Shown one piece after another: positions 34,094-42,695 of a stretch of DNA of 64,000 nucleotides. Source of the DNA: Kitasatospora purpeofusca. GTDB taxonomy: Bacteria; Actinomycetota; Actinomycetes; Streptomycetales; Streptomycetaceae. A model generated the notes under the pieces. The model saw only the letters and a list, made by a program, of their open reading frames with translations, ran no database searches and was not told the origin of the DNA. How positions within the stretch are numbered: position 1 is the stretch's first letter; each line of letters starts with the position of its first letter. The DNA is taken from assembly GCF_000718025.1 (NCBI RefSeq), contig NZ_JODS01000001.1, forward strand, positions 627,084 to 691,083, written 5' to 3'. The position numbers were made by a program, and so were the translations under genes.

Positions 34094-34274
34094 GTCGAAG
34101 TCCCCTTCGGGAGCCCTCCGCCGAATGGTGGGGAGGTCCGGCTTCCATGGCACCGGAAACGGCGGCTCCACTCGACCCGGGGCGGCCGTTCGGGCGAATG
34201 ACCGCGTTCGTGGGAATAACCCGTCGGGGGCGTGGCGGCCGGGCGGCGGTGATCGTCGCGGCCATGCTTGGCCC

Positions 34275-34910
34275 ATGTTCGTCTTCAACCTGAGCAGCGC
34301 CTTCATCGCCTTCTTCGCCGTGGTCGGCCCGCCCAAGGTCCTGCTGTCCTTCGCCCGGCTGGCCACCACCCGCACCACCGGGGAGCTGCGGCGCCTCGCG
34401 GCGTGGAGCACCGTCGTCTCCGCGGTGGTCGGCGCGGTCATGGCCTACAGCGCGGACTTCGTGACCACGCTGTTCCACATCAGCGACCAGTCGCTGCAGC
34501 TCGCCGGCGGGCTGATCTTCTTCGTCTACGCGGTCGCCCTGGTCTTCGGGGTCCACCTGGGCTGGGGCACCGACGAGGCGGACGAGCACCTGATGAGCCC
34601 ACTGGTGGACGGCATCCGCGAACTGCTGCTGCCCTACCTGGCCAGCCCGCTCGCGGTCACCGCGGTGCTGGTCGCCTCGCTCGTCAAGGACGACTGGGGC
34701 TGGCGCACCACCGTGGCCGGCGCGTACATCGCCGTGGTGCTGATCAACTACGTCTGCGTGGCCCTGCTCGCCCCGCTGATGCGGCACAGCCACCGCACCT
34801 CGCTGGAGGTGCTCTCCCGGCTGCTCGGACTGCTGCTGGCGGCGGTCGGCGTCGAGCTGTTCCTGAACGGGCTGGCCGGACTCGGCCTGCACCTGCCCGA
34901 CGGGCACTGA
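34275..34910 (+). CDS. MarC-family membrane protein
   Basis: A 211-residue protein with six helices in two repeats, characteristic of MarC/SnatA: FIAFFAVVGPPKVLLSF in the first helix, LAGGLIFFVYAVALVFG in the third, LPYLASPLAVTAVL in the fourth. Despite the old name the family is not a proven drug efflux pump. Related SnatA proteins export small amino acids. No clear ribosome site precedes ATG 34275, hence a lower confidence in the start. The gene is convergent with the FMN reductase gene. Confidence 0.85.
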   Translation: MFVFNLSSAFIAFFAVVGPPKVLLSFARLATTRTTGELRRLAAWSTVVSAVVGAVMAYSADFVTTLFHISDQSLQLAGGLIFFVYAVALVFGVHLGWGTDEADEHLMSPLVDGIRELLLPYLASPLAVTAVLVASLVKDDWGWRTTVAGAYIAVVLINYVCVALLAPLMRHSHRTSLEVLSRLLGLLLAAVGVELFLNGLAGLGLHLPDGH

Positions 34911-34952
34911 ACCGCCCGCCGGTACAGGTCAGGGCCGCGCGGGCCCGGCGGC

Positions 34953-35495
34953 TCAGACCGCCGCGGCCAGCCGCACCAGTGCCTCCGCGATCCGGTCGCG
35001 CACCAGCGGGTCGGCGACCAGCCCGTCCGCGCCGACGTCCCCGCGCGCCAGCGGCAGCCGCACGCAGGCCCCCTCCACCACGGCGGCCCCGGTGTAGCCG
35101 AGCACCGTGCGCAGCGACTCCTCCGCGCCCAGGCCCCGTCCCGCCCCGGCGGCGTTGATCCAGGCGGCCGGCTTGTCCACGATCTCCATCCCGCCGACCG
35201 TCCAGTCCAGCAGGTTCTTGAAGCTGCCCGGCAGGGTCCCGGCGTACTCGGGCACGCAGATCAGCAGCGCGTCGGCGGCCTCCACGGCCTCGCGCAGCGC
35301 GGTGACCGGCTCCGGCAGCGGATCGGTGTCGAGGTCCGGGTTGAAGTGCGGCAGTCCGGCCAGCCCGGTGTAGTAGGTGGTCGCGACGCCCTCGGTGGCC
35401 AGCGCCACGGCGGCGGCGGTGCGCAGCACCGTCTCGTTGACGGACCCGGCGCGCAGGCTGCCCGGGAGCAGCAGGATGTGACGGTCGTTCGGCAT
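34953..35495 (-). CDS. NADPH-dependent FMN reductase-like flavoprotein
   Basis: A 180-residue flavodoxin-fold protein: LLLPGSLRAGSVNETVL (phosphate-binding loop, residues 8-24), then PEYAGTLPGSFKNLLDW with the conserved PEYN/G-S-x-P-G-x-LKN segment, typical of the YieF/ArsH-type NAD(P)H:FMN or quinone reductases. It probably reduces quinones or chromate using FMN. ATG 35495 is the start; the upstream side is the tandem-repeat region at 35542. Confidence 0.85.
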   Translation of the reverse strand: MPNDRHILLLPGSLRAGSVNETVLRTAAAVALATEGVATTYYTGLAGLPHFNPDLDTDPLPEPVTALREAVEAADALLICVPEYAGTLPGSFKNLLDWTVGGMEIVDKPAAWINAAGAGRGLGAEESLRTVLGYTGAAVVEGACVRLPLARGDVGADGLVADPLVRDRIAEALVRLAAAV

Positions 35496-35541
35496 GGGCA
35501 GGAACCTAGCGCGCGCGACATCCCGTCCGCGCCGATTGTCC

Positions 35542-35600
35542 ACCGGTCACGGCACGACCGCCGGTCACAGCACGACCACCGGTCACGGCACGACCACCGG
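35542..35600. repeat. 18-bp tandem repeat at the end of the Lrp gene
   Basis: Three 18-bp units (ACCGGTCACGGCACGACC with two substitutions in the middle copy) plus a partial fourth. The last full unit contains the stop codon of the Lrp gene (35583-35585), so the array supplies its final codons VVVP-stop. Confidence 0.8.
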
Positions 35601-36017
35601 CCGCCAGGGCACCGGGCTGGAGAGGATCATCGAGCTGGCCGGCTGGCCGTAGGCGCCGAGGCGGTCGATCAGGGCCTCGAAATCGGCCATCGCGGGGACG
35701 GCGACCAGCAGGGCGCAGCAGGCGCCGCCGGTCACCCGGTGCAGCTGGAGCACCTCCGGCCACCGGGCCACCTCCGGGTCGCGGAGCACGCAGCGCGGGC
35801 CGTAGCACTGGATCTGCACCAGCGCGGTGATCGGCAGGCCGGCCCGGGTGAGGTCGACATGGGCGTGGTAGCCGGCGATCACCCCATCGGCCTCCAGCCG
35901 CCGGACCCGTTCGGCCACGGCAGGTGCGGAGAGGCTCACCCGGCGCGAGAGTTCGTTGTAGGAGAGGCGGGCATCGGCCTGCAGCTCGGCCAGCAGACGG
36001 CGGTCGACGGTGTCCAC
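35583..36017 (-). CDS. Lrp/AsnC-family regulator, likely of tryptophan catabolism
   Basis: A 144-residue Lrp/AsnC protein: N-terminal helix-turn-helix (DTVDRRLLAELQADARLSYNELSRRVSLSAPAVAERVRRL split here as residues 2-41) and a RAM effector domain (VLQLHRVTGGACCALLVAV, DFEALIDRLGAYG). GTG 36017 has GGGAG upstream. It is divergent from the tryptophan dioxygenase gene with a 247-bp gap, the position held in other bacteria by KynR, an Lrp-type activator that answers to kynurenine. That makes it the likely switch for the next two genes. Confidence 0.88.
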   Translation of the reverse strand: MDTVDRRLLAELQADARLSYNELSRRVSLSAPAVAERVRRLEADGVIAGYHAHVDLTRAGLPITALVQIQCYGPRCVLRDPEVARWPEVLQLHRVTGGACCALLVAVPAMADFEALIDRLGAYGQPASSMILSSPVPWRPVVVP

Positions 36018-36264
36018 GGCGGGCTCCCGAGGGTGTGGTGCGGGTGTCGTCCGGATGGCCGGATCCCACCGCTTTGCGATCGTGAAGAGGATCAGGAAAA
36101 CACCTCTTGTACGACAGGCGCGACCCAGGTTGCCGTGCCCGCCGCCCATTCAAATGCGGGACCGGGCCACCGCACAATGGGGCCCCGGCGAGGACCGGGG
36201 CGACGGGACCGGATCCCGGGCCCGTCCGGTGGTCCCGCCGCCGGTGACTTCAGGAGGGATCGGT

Positions 36265-37095
36265 ATGGGGCACGACACGGTGGAGAAGCCCAACCTGTCG
36301 TTCGGTCGGGCCGGGGAGCCGGTTCGGGGCACCCCGTACGCGCGCTACGCCCGGCTGGACGAACTGCACAGCCTGCAGCACCCGCTCAGCGAGGCCCCGG
36401 CCGAGCTGTCGTTCATCGTCACCACCCAGGTGATGGAGCTGCTGTTCGGCCTGCTGCGGCACGAGTGGACGCTCGCCCAGCGGGCGCTGCGCGCGGACGA
36501 CCTGCCGGACGCGCTGGCCGCGCTGCGCCGGGGCACCCACGTCCAGGACGTGCTGACGGAGTCCTGGGACCTGCTGGCCACGATGACCCCGCAGGAGTTC
36601 AACTCCTTCCGCTCGGTGTTCGGCGAGGCCTCGGGCTTCCAGTCCTCGGCCTTCGTGCACCTGGAGTTCCTGCTCGGCAACAAGAACGCCGCGCTGCTGC
36701 GGATGTACGACGACAGCCCGGAGGCGCTCGCCGAGCTGACCGAGGTGCTGCGCTCCCCCGGCCTGTACGACGACGCGCTCGCGCTGCTGGCCCGGCGCGG
36801 CCTGGAGCTGCCGAACACCGTCTCCGAGCGGCGCCACCAGAGCGACGAGGCCGTCGCCGCGGCCTGGCGGCGGGTCTACGCCGAGGACGAGTACGCCGAG
36901 CTGCGGCCGCTGGCCGAGGCGCTGCTGGACGTCGCCGAGCGGGTGACCCGCTGGCGCCACCGCCACCTGATGGCGGTCAAGCGGGCGATGGGCGCCAAGC
37001 CCGGCTCGGGCGGCTCCAGCGGCCTGAGCTGGCTGCGCCGCTCCGCCGAGCAGGACGTCTTCCCCGAGCTGTGGGAGATCCGGGACGGGATGTGA
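36265..37095 (+). CDS. kynA: Tryptophan 2,3-dioxygenase
   Basis: A 276-residue haem dioxygenase that opens the indole ring of L-tryptophan to N-formylkynurenine. Family hallmarks are YARYARLDELHSLQHPLSE, FIVTTQVMELLFGLLRHE, TPQEFNSFRSVFGEASGFQSSAF and RWRHRHLMAVKRAMGAKPGSGGSSG, including the haem-ligand His (RHRH) and the substrate-binding Arg of the SFRSVFG loop. ATG 36265 has AGGAGGG upstream. Kynureninase follows 125 bp later; an N-formylkynurenine formamidase is not in the window. The products feed anthranilate or NAD-related metabolism. Confidence 0.95.
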   Translation: MGHDTVEKPNLSFGRAGEPVRGTPYARYARLDELHSLQHPLSEAPAELSFIVTTQVMELLFGLLRHEWTLAQRALRADDLPDALAALRRGTHVQDVLTESWDLLATMTPQEFNSFRSVFGEASGFQSSAFVHLEFLLGNKNAALLRMYDDSPEALAELTEVLRSPGLYDDALALLARRGLELPNTVSERRHQSDEAVAAAWRRVYAEDEYAELRPLAEALLDVAERVTRWRHRHLMAVKRAMGAKPGSGGSSGLSWLRRSAEQDVFPELWEIRDGM

Positions 37096-37220
37096 CCGGC
37101 ACCGGCCGGGCAGGAACCGGGGGGCCGGAACCGGCCGGGCGGCGCGCCCGGACGGGCGCCGGGCACCCCGCCGCGGGCACGGAGCCGCGGACACGAACGA
37201 GGTACGGGAAAGGGCAGGGC

Positions 37221-38447
37221 ATGATCACGCGCGAGGAGTGCGCGGCGCTGGACGCCGCCGACCCGCTGGCGGCGTTCCGCGGGGAGTTCTCCCTGCCGCC
37301 GGGGGTGATCTACCTGGACGGCAACTCGCTCGGCGCGCTGCCGGTCCGCACCCCCGAGCGGGTGCGGGCGGTGGTCGAGGAGGAGTGGGGCCGCGAGCTG
37401 ATCCGGAGCTGGAACGACGCGGGCTGGTTCGAGCAGCCGTACCGGCTGGGCCGGCGGATCGCCCCGCTGGTCGGCGCCGCGCCGGAGGAGCTGGTGGTCT
37501 GCGACACCACCTCGGTGAACCTCTTCAAGGTGCTGACGGCGGCGCTGCGGCTGCGGCCGGGCCGCTCCACCGTGCTCGGTGACCGGGCCGCGTTCCCGAC
37601 CGACCTCTACATCGCCGAGGGCGTGACCGGACTGGTCCCCGGCGCCCGCAGCCTGCTGGTCGACCCGGCCGAGCTGGACGCGCACCTGGACGGGGACGTC
37701 GCCGCGGTCGTCCTCTCGCACGTCGACTACCGGACCGGCGAGCTGCTCGACATGCCCGGGATCACCGCCCGGGTACGGGCCGCCGGGGCGCTGATGATCT
37801 GGGACGTCTGCCACTCGGCGGGCGCGCTGCCGGTCGAACTCGGCGCGAGCGGGGCGGACTTCGCGGTCGGCTGCACCTACAAGTACCTGAACGGCGGCCC
37901 CGGTTCGCCGGCCTTCCTGTACGTCGCCGAGCGGCACCTGGCGGCCGGGCCGCTGCAGCCGCTGAGCGGCTGGTTCGGGCACGCCCGCCCGTTCGCCTTC
38001 GAGCCCGGCTACGAGCCCAAGGACGGCATCGGCCGCTTCCTCACCAGCTCGCCGTCGCTGCTCGGCCAGGCCGCGCTGGAGTCCTCGCTGGACATCTGGG
38101 AGCGGGCCGACCGGGCCGCCGTCCGGGCGAAGAGCCTGGCCCTGACCGATCTGTTCATCGCCCTGGTGGAGGACCTCGACGGGATCGAGGTGGTCACCCC
38201 GCGCGAGCACGAGCGGCGCGGCAGCCAGGTGGCGCTGCGGCACGCCGACGGCTACCCGGTGGTGCAGGCGCTGATCGCCCGCGGGGTGATCGGGGACTTC
38301 CGGGCGCCGGACCTCATGCGCTTCGGCTTCACCCCGCTCTACCTCTCGCACACCGAGGTATGGGACGCCGCGCGGCACCTCGCCGAGGTGCTGGGCAGCG
38401 GCGAGTGGAAGGACGAGCGCTTCGCCCGCCGCGGCGAGGTGACCTGA
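37221..38447 (+). CDS. kynU: Kynureninase
   Basis: A 408-residue PLP enzyme that cleaves L-kynurenine to anthranilate and alanine. The fold-type I features are YLDGNSLGALP near the N-terminus, DTTSVNLFKVL, LSHVDYRTGELLDM, WDVCHSAGALPVEL and the PLP-lysine in GCTYKYLNGGPGSP near residue 226. RFGFTPLYLSHTEVWDA marks the C-terminal end. ATG 37221 follows AGGGCAGGG. It forms the kyn unit with the dioxygenase gene. The stop falls at the edge of a tandem repeat. Confidence 0.95.
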   Translation: MITREECAALDAADPLAAFRGEFSLPPGVIYLDGNSLGALPVRTPERVRAVVEEEWGRELIRSWNDAGWFEQPYRLGRRIAPLVGAAPEELVVCDTTSVNLFKVLTAALRLRPGRSTVLGDRAAFPTDLYIAEGVTGLVPGARSLLVDPAELDAHLDGDVAAVVLSHVDYRTGELLDMPGITARVRAAGALMIWDVCHSAGALPVELGASGADFAVGCTYKYLNGGPGSPAFLYVAERHLAAGPLQPLSGWFGHARPFAFEPGYEPKDGIGRFLTSSPSLLGQAALESSLDIWERADRAAVRAKSLALTDLFIALVEDLDGIEVVTPREHERRGSQVALRHADGYPVVQALIARGVIGDFRAPDLMRFGFTPLYLSHTEVWDAARHLAEVLGSGEWKDERFARRGEVT

Positions 38448-38550
38448 GCGGTCGGAGCGACCCGAGCAGCCGGAGTGAGCCGAGCGGTCGGAGCGACCCG
38501 AGCAGCCGGAGTGAGCCGAGCGACCGGAGCGACCGGAGCGACCGGGGTGA
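38446..38550. repeat. 36-bp tandem repeat after kynureninase
   Basis: Two identical 36-bp units (38446-38481, 38482-38517: GAGCGGTCGGAGCGACC...GTGAGCC) followed by shorter GAGCGACCG units up to about 38550. The first base pairs are shared with the kynureninase stop codon. No hairpin terminator is otherwise visible for the kyn unit. Confidence 0.8.
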
Positions 38551-38636
38551 CGAGCCCCACACCGGGCCGACGCTTCGTCGCCGATCCGCCCGGGAAGCCT
38601 TCCTGATGACGATTCGTCAGACATTGGGAGGGTCGT

Positions 38637-39149
38637 ATGGATCTGGAACTCGGACCGCTGAAGCCGGAGCCCGTCGAACTCCTCGTCGGGCTGGCCTGCT
38701 TCTTCTTCGTCCTCTGGCTGCTCGGCCGCGTGGTACTGCCCCGGGCGGAGCGGGTGTTCGCCGAACGGCGGGACGCCACCGAGGGCAGGCTGGAACGGGC
38801 GGCCGCCATCGTGGCCGAGGCCGAGCGAACGCTGGACGAGTACCGGCAGGAGCTGGCCGCGGCACGGCACGAGGCCGCGCGCATCCGGCAGCAGGCCGCC
38901 GAGGAGGGTGCGGCGGCCGTCGCGGCGGCCCGCGAGGAGGGCCTGCGCGAGCGCGACCTGCTGCTCGCCGAGGCCGACGCGCGGCTCGCCGTGGACCGGG
39001 CGTTCGCGGAGGCGGCCCTCCGGGAGGACGTCGGGCAGCTGGCCACCGAGCTGGCCGGCCGACTGGTCGGCGAGTCGGTGGCCGCCGTCGCCGCCGAGCG
39101 CCGCACGGCGGAACGCTTCTTCGACGAACTCCCCGCCGAGGAACGCTGA
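38637..39149 (+). CDS. Orphan F0 ATP synthase subunit b-like protein
   Basis: A 170-residue protein: one N-terminal membrane helix (LLVGLACFFFVLWLLGRVVLP) and a long, highly charged alpha-helical stalk (ERRDATEGRLERAAAIVAEAERTLDEYRQ ... AAAREEGLRERDLLLAEA split in parts) with the Ala-rich pattern of subunit b. The start is ATG 38637 with GGGAGG upstream. It is not near an atp operon; the next gene is unrelated and convergent. It may be a duplicate stator stalk, or a membrane-anchored coiled-coil protein with another role. Confidence 0.8.
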   Translation: MDLELGPLKPEPVELLVGLACFFFVLWLLGRVVLPRAERVFAERRDATEGRLERAAAIVAEAERTLDEYRQELAAARHEAARIRQQAAEEGAAAVAAAREEGLRERDLLLAEADARLAVDRAFAEAALREDVGQLATELAGRLVGESVAAVAAERRTAERFFDELPAEER

Positions 39150-39162
39150 ACGGACGCAACGG

Positions 39163-39195
39163 CGGCCCCGCACCCGGATTCCGGGTGCGGGGCCG
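39163..39195. terminator. Bidirectional terminator, 15-bp perfect stem
   Basis: CGGCCCCGCACCCGG and its exact complement around an ATT loop, between the convergent genes ending at 39149 and 39202. Confidence 0.9.
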
Positions 39196-39201
39196 TTCGC
39201 G

Positions 39202-40155
39202 TCACGGCGCCGTCAGCTCCCGCACCAGCCGCCCGTAGACGGCGAAGGCCGGCTTGGGGGTGTAGTCGTCGCGGAGCAGGCCGAAGCGGTGGAACAGGCC
39301 CGGTCCCGCGCTGTCCGCGTCGCGCAGGCCGAAGTGGCTGTAGCCGGTGAGGTTCAGCTCCCCCGCGAGCCCGGCGACCGTCCGGACCACCTCCTCGACC
39401 ACCTCGGCCTGCCGCCGCTCGGGGCGGTCCGGGCCGGTCGGCCAGCCGTGTTCGCAGACCCTGATCGGCACCGCCGCCCCGATCCCGGCCCGGACCACGG
39501 TCTCCCGCCGGAAGCCGGTGAGCACCGCGGTGACCGCGGCCCCGAGCTGCCCGGCGGGGACCGGGCGGAAGACGTCCGGGAAGAAGTCCAGGCCGACGTG
39601 GTCGAGCGCGCGGTGGAACCGCTCGTCGGCGAGCTCGCCGAGCGCGGACCAGAACGGCTCGGCCGGGTCCGGACTGAAGGCCGCGTTGAACCCCACCGCG
39701 AGGCCGAGCCCGAGGGCGAGCGCCTCCTCCTTGGCCGCGACCACCCCGTCGACCAGCGCCCGCAGGACGCCCGGGGCGGAGCCGTCGAGCACCGGCGAGT
39801 CGACGTTCGGCTCCTCGCAGATCTGCAGGGTGCCGATCCGCCCGCCCTCGGTGCGGACCGCGTGCCGGACGAAGTCGGTCCAGCCGTCCGGCCGGTCGCC
39901 GGGGCCGCGGTACTGGAGCACCAGGTCGAGCCGGCGTCCCTCGCCGAGGTACCGCTCCGGCTCGGCCGGGGTGGGCGGCAGGTCCGGGCCCGGCGGGTAC
40001 GAGCGGTAGGCGCGGACCAGCAGGGCCGGTGCGGCGCCCTGGAGTTCGCGCAGCGCGGCGGTGATCCGCGCCGGGTCGTCCGGGCGGACGGGGGTGATCA
40101 CGCGGCTCTCGTCGCCGAGCAGGCCGCCGGGGTAGACGCCGAAGGTGAAGGTCAT
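39202..40155 (-). CDS. Glycoside-hydrolase-like TIM-barrel protein
   Basis: A 317-residue cytosolic protein with the pattern of a clan GH-A (beta/alpha)8 barrel: ICEEPN (acid/base Glu after Asn-like position, near residue 124), FNAAFSPD, DHVGLDFFPDVF and CEHGWPTGPDRP (second acidic residue, near 245), YSHFGLRDADS at the end. It has no signal peptide, so any glycosidase activity would be inside the cell. ATG 40155 is the start. The gene is divergent from a TetR regulator that probably controls it. The substrate is not predictable. Confidence 0.7.
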   Translation of the reverse strand: MTFTFGVYPGGLLGDESRVITPVRPDDPARITAALRELQGAAPALLVRAYRSYPPGPDLPPTPAEPERYLGEGRRLDLVLQYRGPGDRPDGWTDFVRHAVRTEGGRIGTLQICEEPNVDSPVLDGSAPGVLRALVDGVVAAKEEALALGLGLAVGFNAAFSPDPAEPFWSALGELADERFHRALDHVGLDFFPDVFRPVPAGQLGAAVTAVLTGFRRETVVRAGIGAAVPIRVCEHGWPTGPDRPERRQAEVVEEVVRTVAGLAGELNLTGYSHFGLRDADSAGPGLFHRFGLLRDDYTPKPAFAVYGRLVRELTAP

Positions 40156-40218
40156 GGCCCCACCGTAGCCGAAATTATTGGTGTCACTGCAAGTTTGGTG
40201 CGGCACTATGATTCCCGT
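40156..40218. promoter_or_regulatory. Divergent promoter region with repeated TTGGTG sites
   Basis: The 63-bp gap between the glycosidase-like and TetR genes holds AATTATTGGTGTCACTGCAAG and TTTGGTGCGGCACTATG, i.e. two TTGGTG-N2-5-CACT elements in tandem in an AT-rich context. A TetR operator covering both promoters is likely; the exact site is inferred. Confidence 0.45.
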
Positions 40219-40854
40219 ATGGGACTTCGCGAGGAGAAGAAGCAGCAGACCCGGGCCCTGCTCGCCGACACCGCGACCGCACTGTTCGCCGAGCACGGGT
40301 TCGAACGGGTCACGGTGGCCGAGGTGGCCCGGGCCGCCGGCGTGGCCGTCAACACGGTGTTCAACTACTTCCCGACCAAGGAGGACCTCTTCTTCGACCG
40401 GCAGGAGGAGGTGGTCGCCCGGCTGGCCCTGGTCGTGCGCGGGCGGCCGCCCGGCACCTCCCCCGTGGACGCCGTCCGGGCCGAACTCCTGGCCGGGCTG
40501 GACGCGACCGAGCCCACCTACGGGCTGGACCCGCGGGCCGCGGCGTTCTGGCGGACGGTGGAGGACAGCCCGGCGCTCCGGGCCCGGCTGCTGGAGCTCG
40601 GCGAGCGCGCCGAGGAGGCACTGGCCGGGGCCCTGGCCGAGGAGGCCGGCACGGCGCCCGGCGATCCGCTGCCCCGGCTGCTGGCGGGCGCGCTGGCCGG
40701 GGCGCACCGGGCGGCGCTGGCGGAGGTCCGCCGGGGCATGGTGGCGGGCGAGCCGGTGGAGGCCGTCCGGACGCGGGTGGCGGCCGCGGTGACGGCGGGC
40801 TTCGGCCTGCTGGCGGCGGGCCTCGACGGCTGGCCGGACCGGCCCGGGGGCTGA
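40219..40854 (+). CDS. TetR-family regulator
   Basis: A 211-residue TetR protein: KKQQTRALLADTATALFAEHGFERVTVAEVARAAGVAVNTVFNYFPTKEDLFFD (residues 7-60) is the full DNA-binding domain, followed by a helical ligand domain with DPRAAAFWRTVEDSPAL and AGALAGAHRAAL. The ATG 40219 has only weak upstream purines. It is divergent from the glycosidase-like gene at a 63-bp gap and is followed by a strong hairpin. The inducer is unknown. Confidence 0.9.
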   Translation: MGLREEKKQQTRALLADTATALFAEHGFERVTVAEVARAAGVAVNTVFNYFPTKEDLFFDRQEEVVARLALVVRGRPPGTSPVDAVRAELLAGLDATEPTYGLDPRAAAFWRTVEDSPALRARLLELGERAEEALAGALAEEAGTAPGDPLPRLLAGALAGAHRAALAEVRRGMVAGEPVEAVRTRVAAAVTAGFGLLAAGLDGWPDRPGG

Positions 40855-40870
40855 ACTCCGCGGCGCCGGA

Positions 40871-40915
40871 GCGCCCAGGGCCGCCCGGTCGGAGTGACCG
40901 GGCGGCCCTGGGCGC
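40871..40915. terminator. Bidirectional terminator, 20-bp perfect stem
   Basis: Arms 40871-40890 and 40896-40915 are perfectly complementary with a GGAGT loop, between the convergent TetR and LPXTG-protein genes. Confidence 0.92.
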
Positions 40916-40932
40916 TACTGGCAGCGCCTGCG

Positions 40933-42465
40933 TCAGCTGTGGCGGCCGCGGCGGCGGGCGGCCAGGACGGCGAGGGCGCCGAGGCCGAGCAGGCCCACGC
41001 CCGCCAGACCGAGGACCACCGGGGCGTTGCCCGCGCCGGTGGAGGGCAGCTGGCCGCCCCCGCCGCCGTGACTGGGCACCGGGTGGTGGCCGGTCGGACC
41101 GTGGCTGCTCGGGCCGTGGCTCGACGGGCCGTGGCTGGTGGGCGCCGCGCTGGAGGAGCTGGGCGAGGTGGTCGGGACGGCGGAGCTGGTGGTCGGGGTC
41201 GGCGTCGGGGTCGGGGACGTCGGCGCCGGGGAGGTGCTGGTCGGGCTGGGCGAGGTCGGCGCCGGCGAGGTGGTGGTCTCGGTCGGGGTCGGCGTCGGGG
41301 AGGTCGGCGAGGGCGACGGCGAGGTGGGCGAGGGGCTCGGCGTCACCTCGCAGTCCGGCAGGTCACCGTCGAACGGGTAGCTGTGGATCTCGTAGCCGCC
41401 GTTGCCGTTCTGGACCAGGTTGCCGGCCAGGTAGACCCGGCCGTTCATGCCCGGCATGGTGATGGTCGTGGTGCCGGCCGGGTTGCCGGCCATCACCGAG
41501 CCCTGGAACTGCGCGCTGCCGAGGATCTGCGCGCCGGTGGAGGTGGGGAAGTTCCACATCAGCCGGGAGCGCATCTCGGTGGTCGGGTCGCCCGCCAGGC
41601 CGGTGCCGGTGTAGGTGTTGATCACCGGGTTGTCCGCCAGCATGTTGACCACGACGGTGGCGCCGGCCGGGATGTTGTTGAACACCAGGCCGATCTGCCC
41701 GCCGTTCGGCGCGGTGAGGTTCCCGGGGACGTTGAAGACCTGCTTCGCGCTGGTCCCGTCGCCGGTGAAGGTCGCCTCGCTGCTGGTGACGACGACCGTG
41801 CCGGTGGCGGTGGCCTTGGCCACGCAGGACGAGACCTCCTCGATCTGCGTGAGCACCGACTGGTACGGCGCGGCCGCGTCGGCGTCCTTGATCGCCTGGC
41901 CGGTCGGGTCGATGGCCACCGTGCCGGTGAGCGTGCCCGCGTACCGCAGATTGCCGAAGGCCTCGCCCTTGGAGTCGCTGCCGCCGATCAGCAGGCTGTT
42001 GCCGGGCTGGACGGTGACATTGCCGCCGACGGTCAGGAAGTCGCTGCCGTTCGGCGGGACCACCCGCGAGCCGACGCCGACCACACCCGCGTTGAAGGCG
42101 CCGCCGCCCTCGCTCTTGTTGATCTCGAAGTTGCCGAGGGTGACGATCTTCCCCTCGGCCTCGGCCGCCCGGCCGGCGACCAGGTAGTTGCCGCCGGTGA
42201 AGACGTTGATGGAGGCGTCCCGGCCGGGGAAGTCCCCGTTGGTCGGCGGCGACGGCCAGACCGCGGGGCAGTCCGGCCCGCTGCACGGCCCCAGCGGCGG
42301 GGTCAGCGGAGCGGCCGAACCCACCGTCAGCACCGCCGCCAGCGGCAGCATCGCGACGGCGGTCGCCACCGCGACCCGGACGGTCGTCCGCCCCCTGGGG
42401 GACGGCGGACGCTCCACGGTGGTCCTGCCGCGACCCGGCGCACCGGTTCCCTGTCCCTGACCCAT
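40933..42465 (-). CDS. LPXTG-anchored surface protein with choice-of-anchor A domain
   Basis: A 510-residue exported protein: signal helix (VRVAVATAVAMLPLAAVLTV, cleaved near residue 50), a choice-of-anchor A domain spanning about residues 70-370 (DASINVFTGGNYLV, GGNVTVQPGNSLLIGG, GLVFNNIPAG, GMNGRVYLAGNLVQ), and a Pro/Ser/Thr stalk of about 85 residues. A His/Gly/Ser-rich stretch (THGPSSHGPSSHGP) precedes the sortase signal LPSTGAG, a final hydrophobic helix and a basic tail. Sortase would couple it to peptidoglycan. ATG 42465 has GGAGGAA upstream. Such proteins form surface layers or adhesive structures; the exact role is unknown. Confidence 0.88.
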   Translation of the reverse strand: MGQGQGTGAPGRGRTTVERPPSPRGRTTVRVAVATAVAMLPLAAVLTVGSAAPLTPPLGPCSGPDCPAVWPSPPTNGDFPGRDASINVFTGGNYLVAGRAAEAEGKIVTLGNFEINKSEGGGAFNAGVVGVGSRVVPPNGSDFLTVGGNVTVQPGNSLLIGGSDSKGEAFGNLRYAGTLTGTVAIDPTGQAIKDADAAAPYQSVLTQIEEVSSCVAKATATGTVVVTSSEATFTGDGTSAKQVFNVPGNLTAPNGGQIGLVFNNIPAGATVVVNMLADNPVINTYTGTGLAGDPTTEMRSRLMWNFPTSTGAQILGSAQFQGSVMAGNPAGTTTITMPGMNGRVYLAGNLVQNGNGGYEIHSYPFDGDLPDCEVTPSPSPTSPSPSPTSPTPTPTETTTSPAPTSPSPTSTSPAPTSPTPTPTPTTSSAVPTTSPSSSSAAPTSHGPSSHGPSSHGPTGHHPVPSHGGGGGQLPSTGAGNAPVVLGLAGVGLLGLGALAVLAARRRGRHS

Positions 42466-42695
42466 CGGCACATTCCTCCGCACAGAGAAAAGGCAGGTGG
42501 AGCAGCACCTGCCAGGTTCCAGACGATTCCCGACCATCCCGGCCCATTGACGAAGAATTCCGGGATACAGGAAATTACCTACCAAATCGGACCATCCATA
42601 CCCTACAGACCATCAGCGGCGATCCGACCATGCTCCGGTCGGACCAGCCGACCGTGTCCTTCCGGACCGCGCGCGGGCCCCGCTAGGTTGGAGGC

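Noticed and set aside
35542..35600. 18-bp repeats as a CRISPR or operator array
   Set aside because: No spacers, units abut, and the array is at a gene end; treated as slippage repeats.
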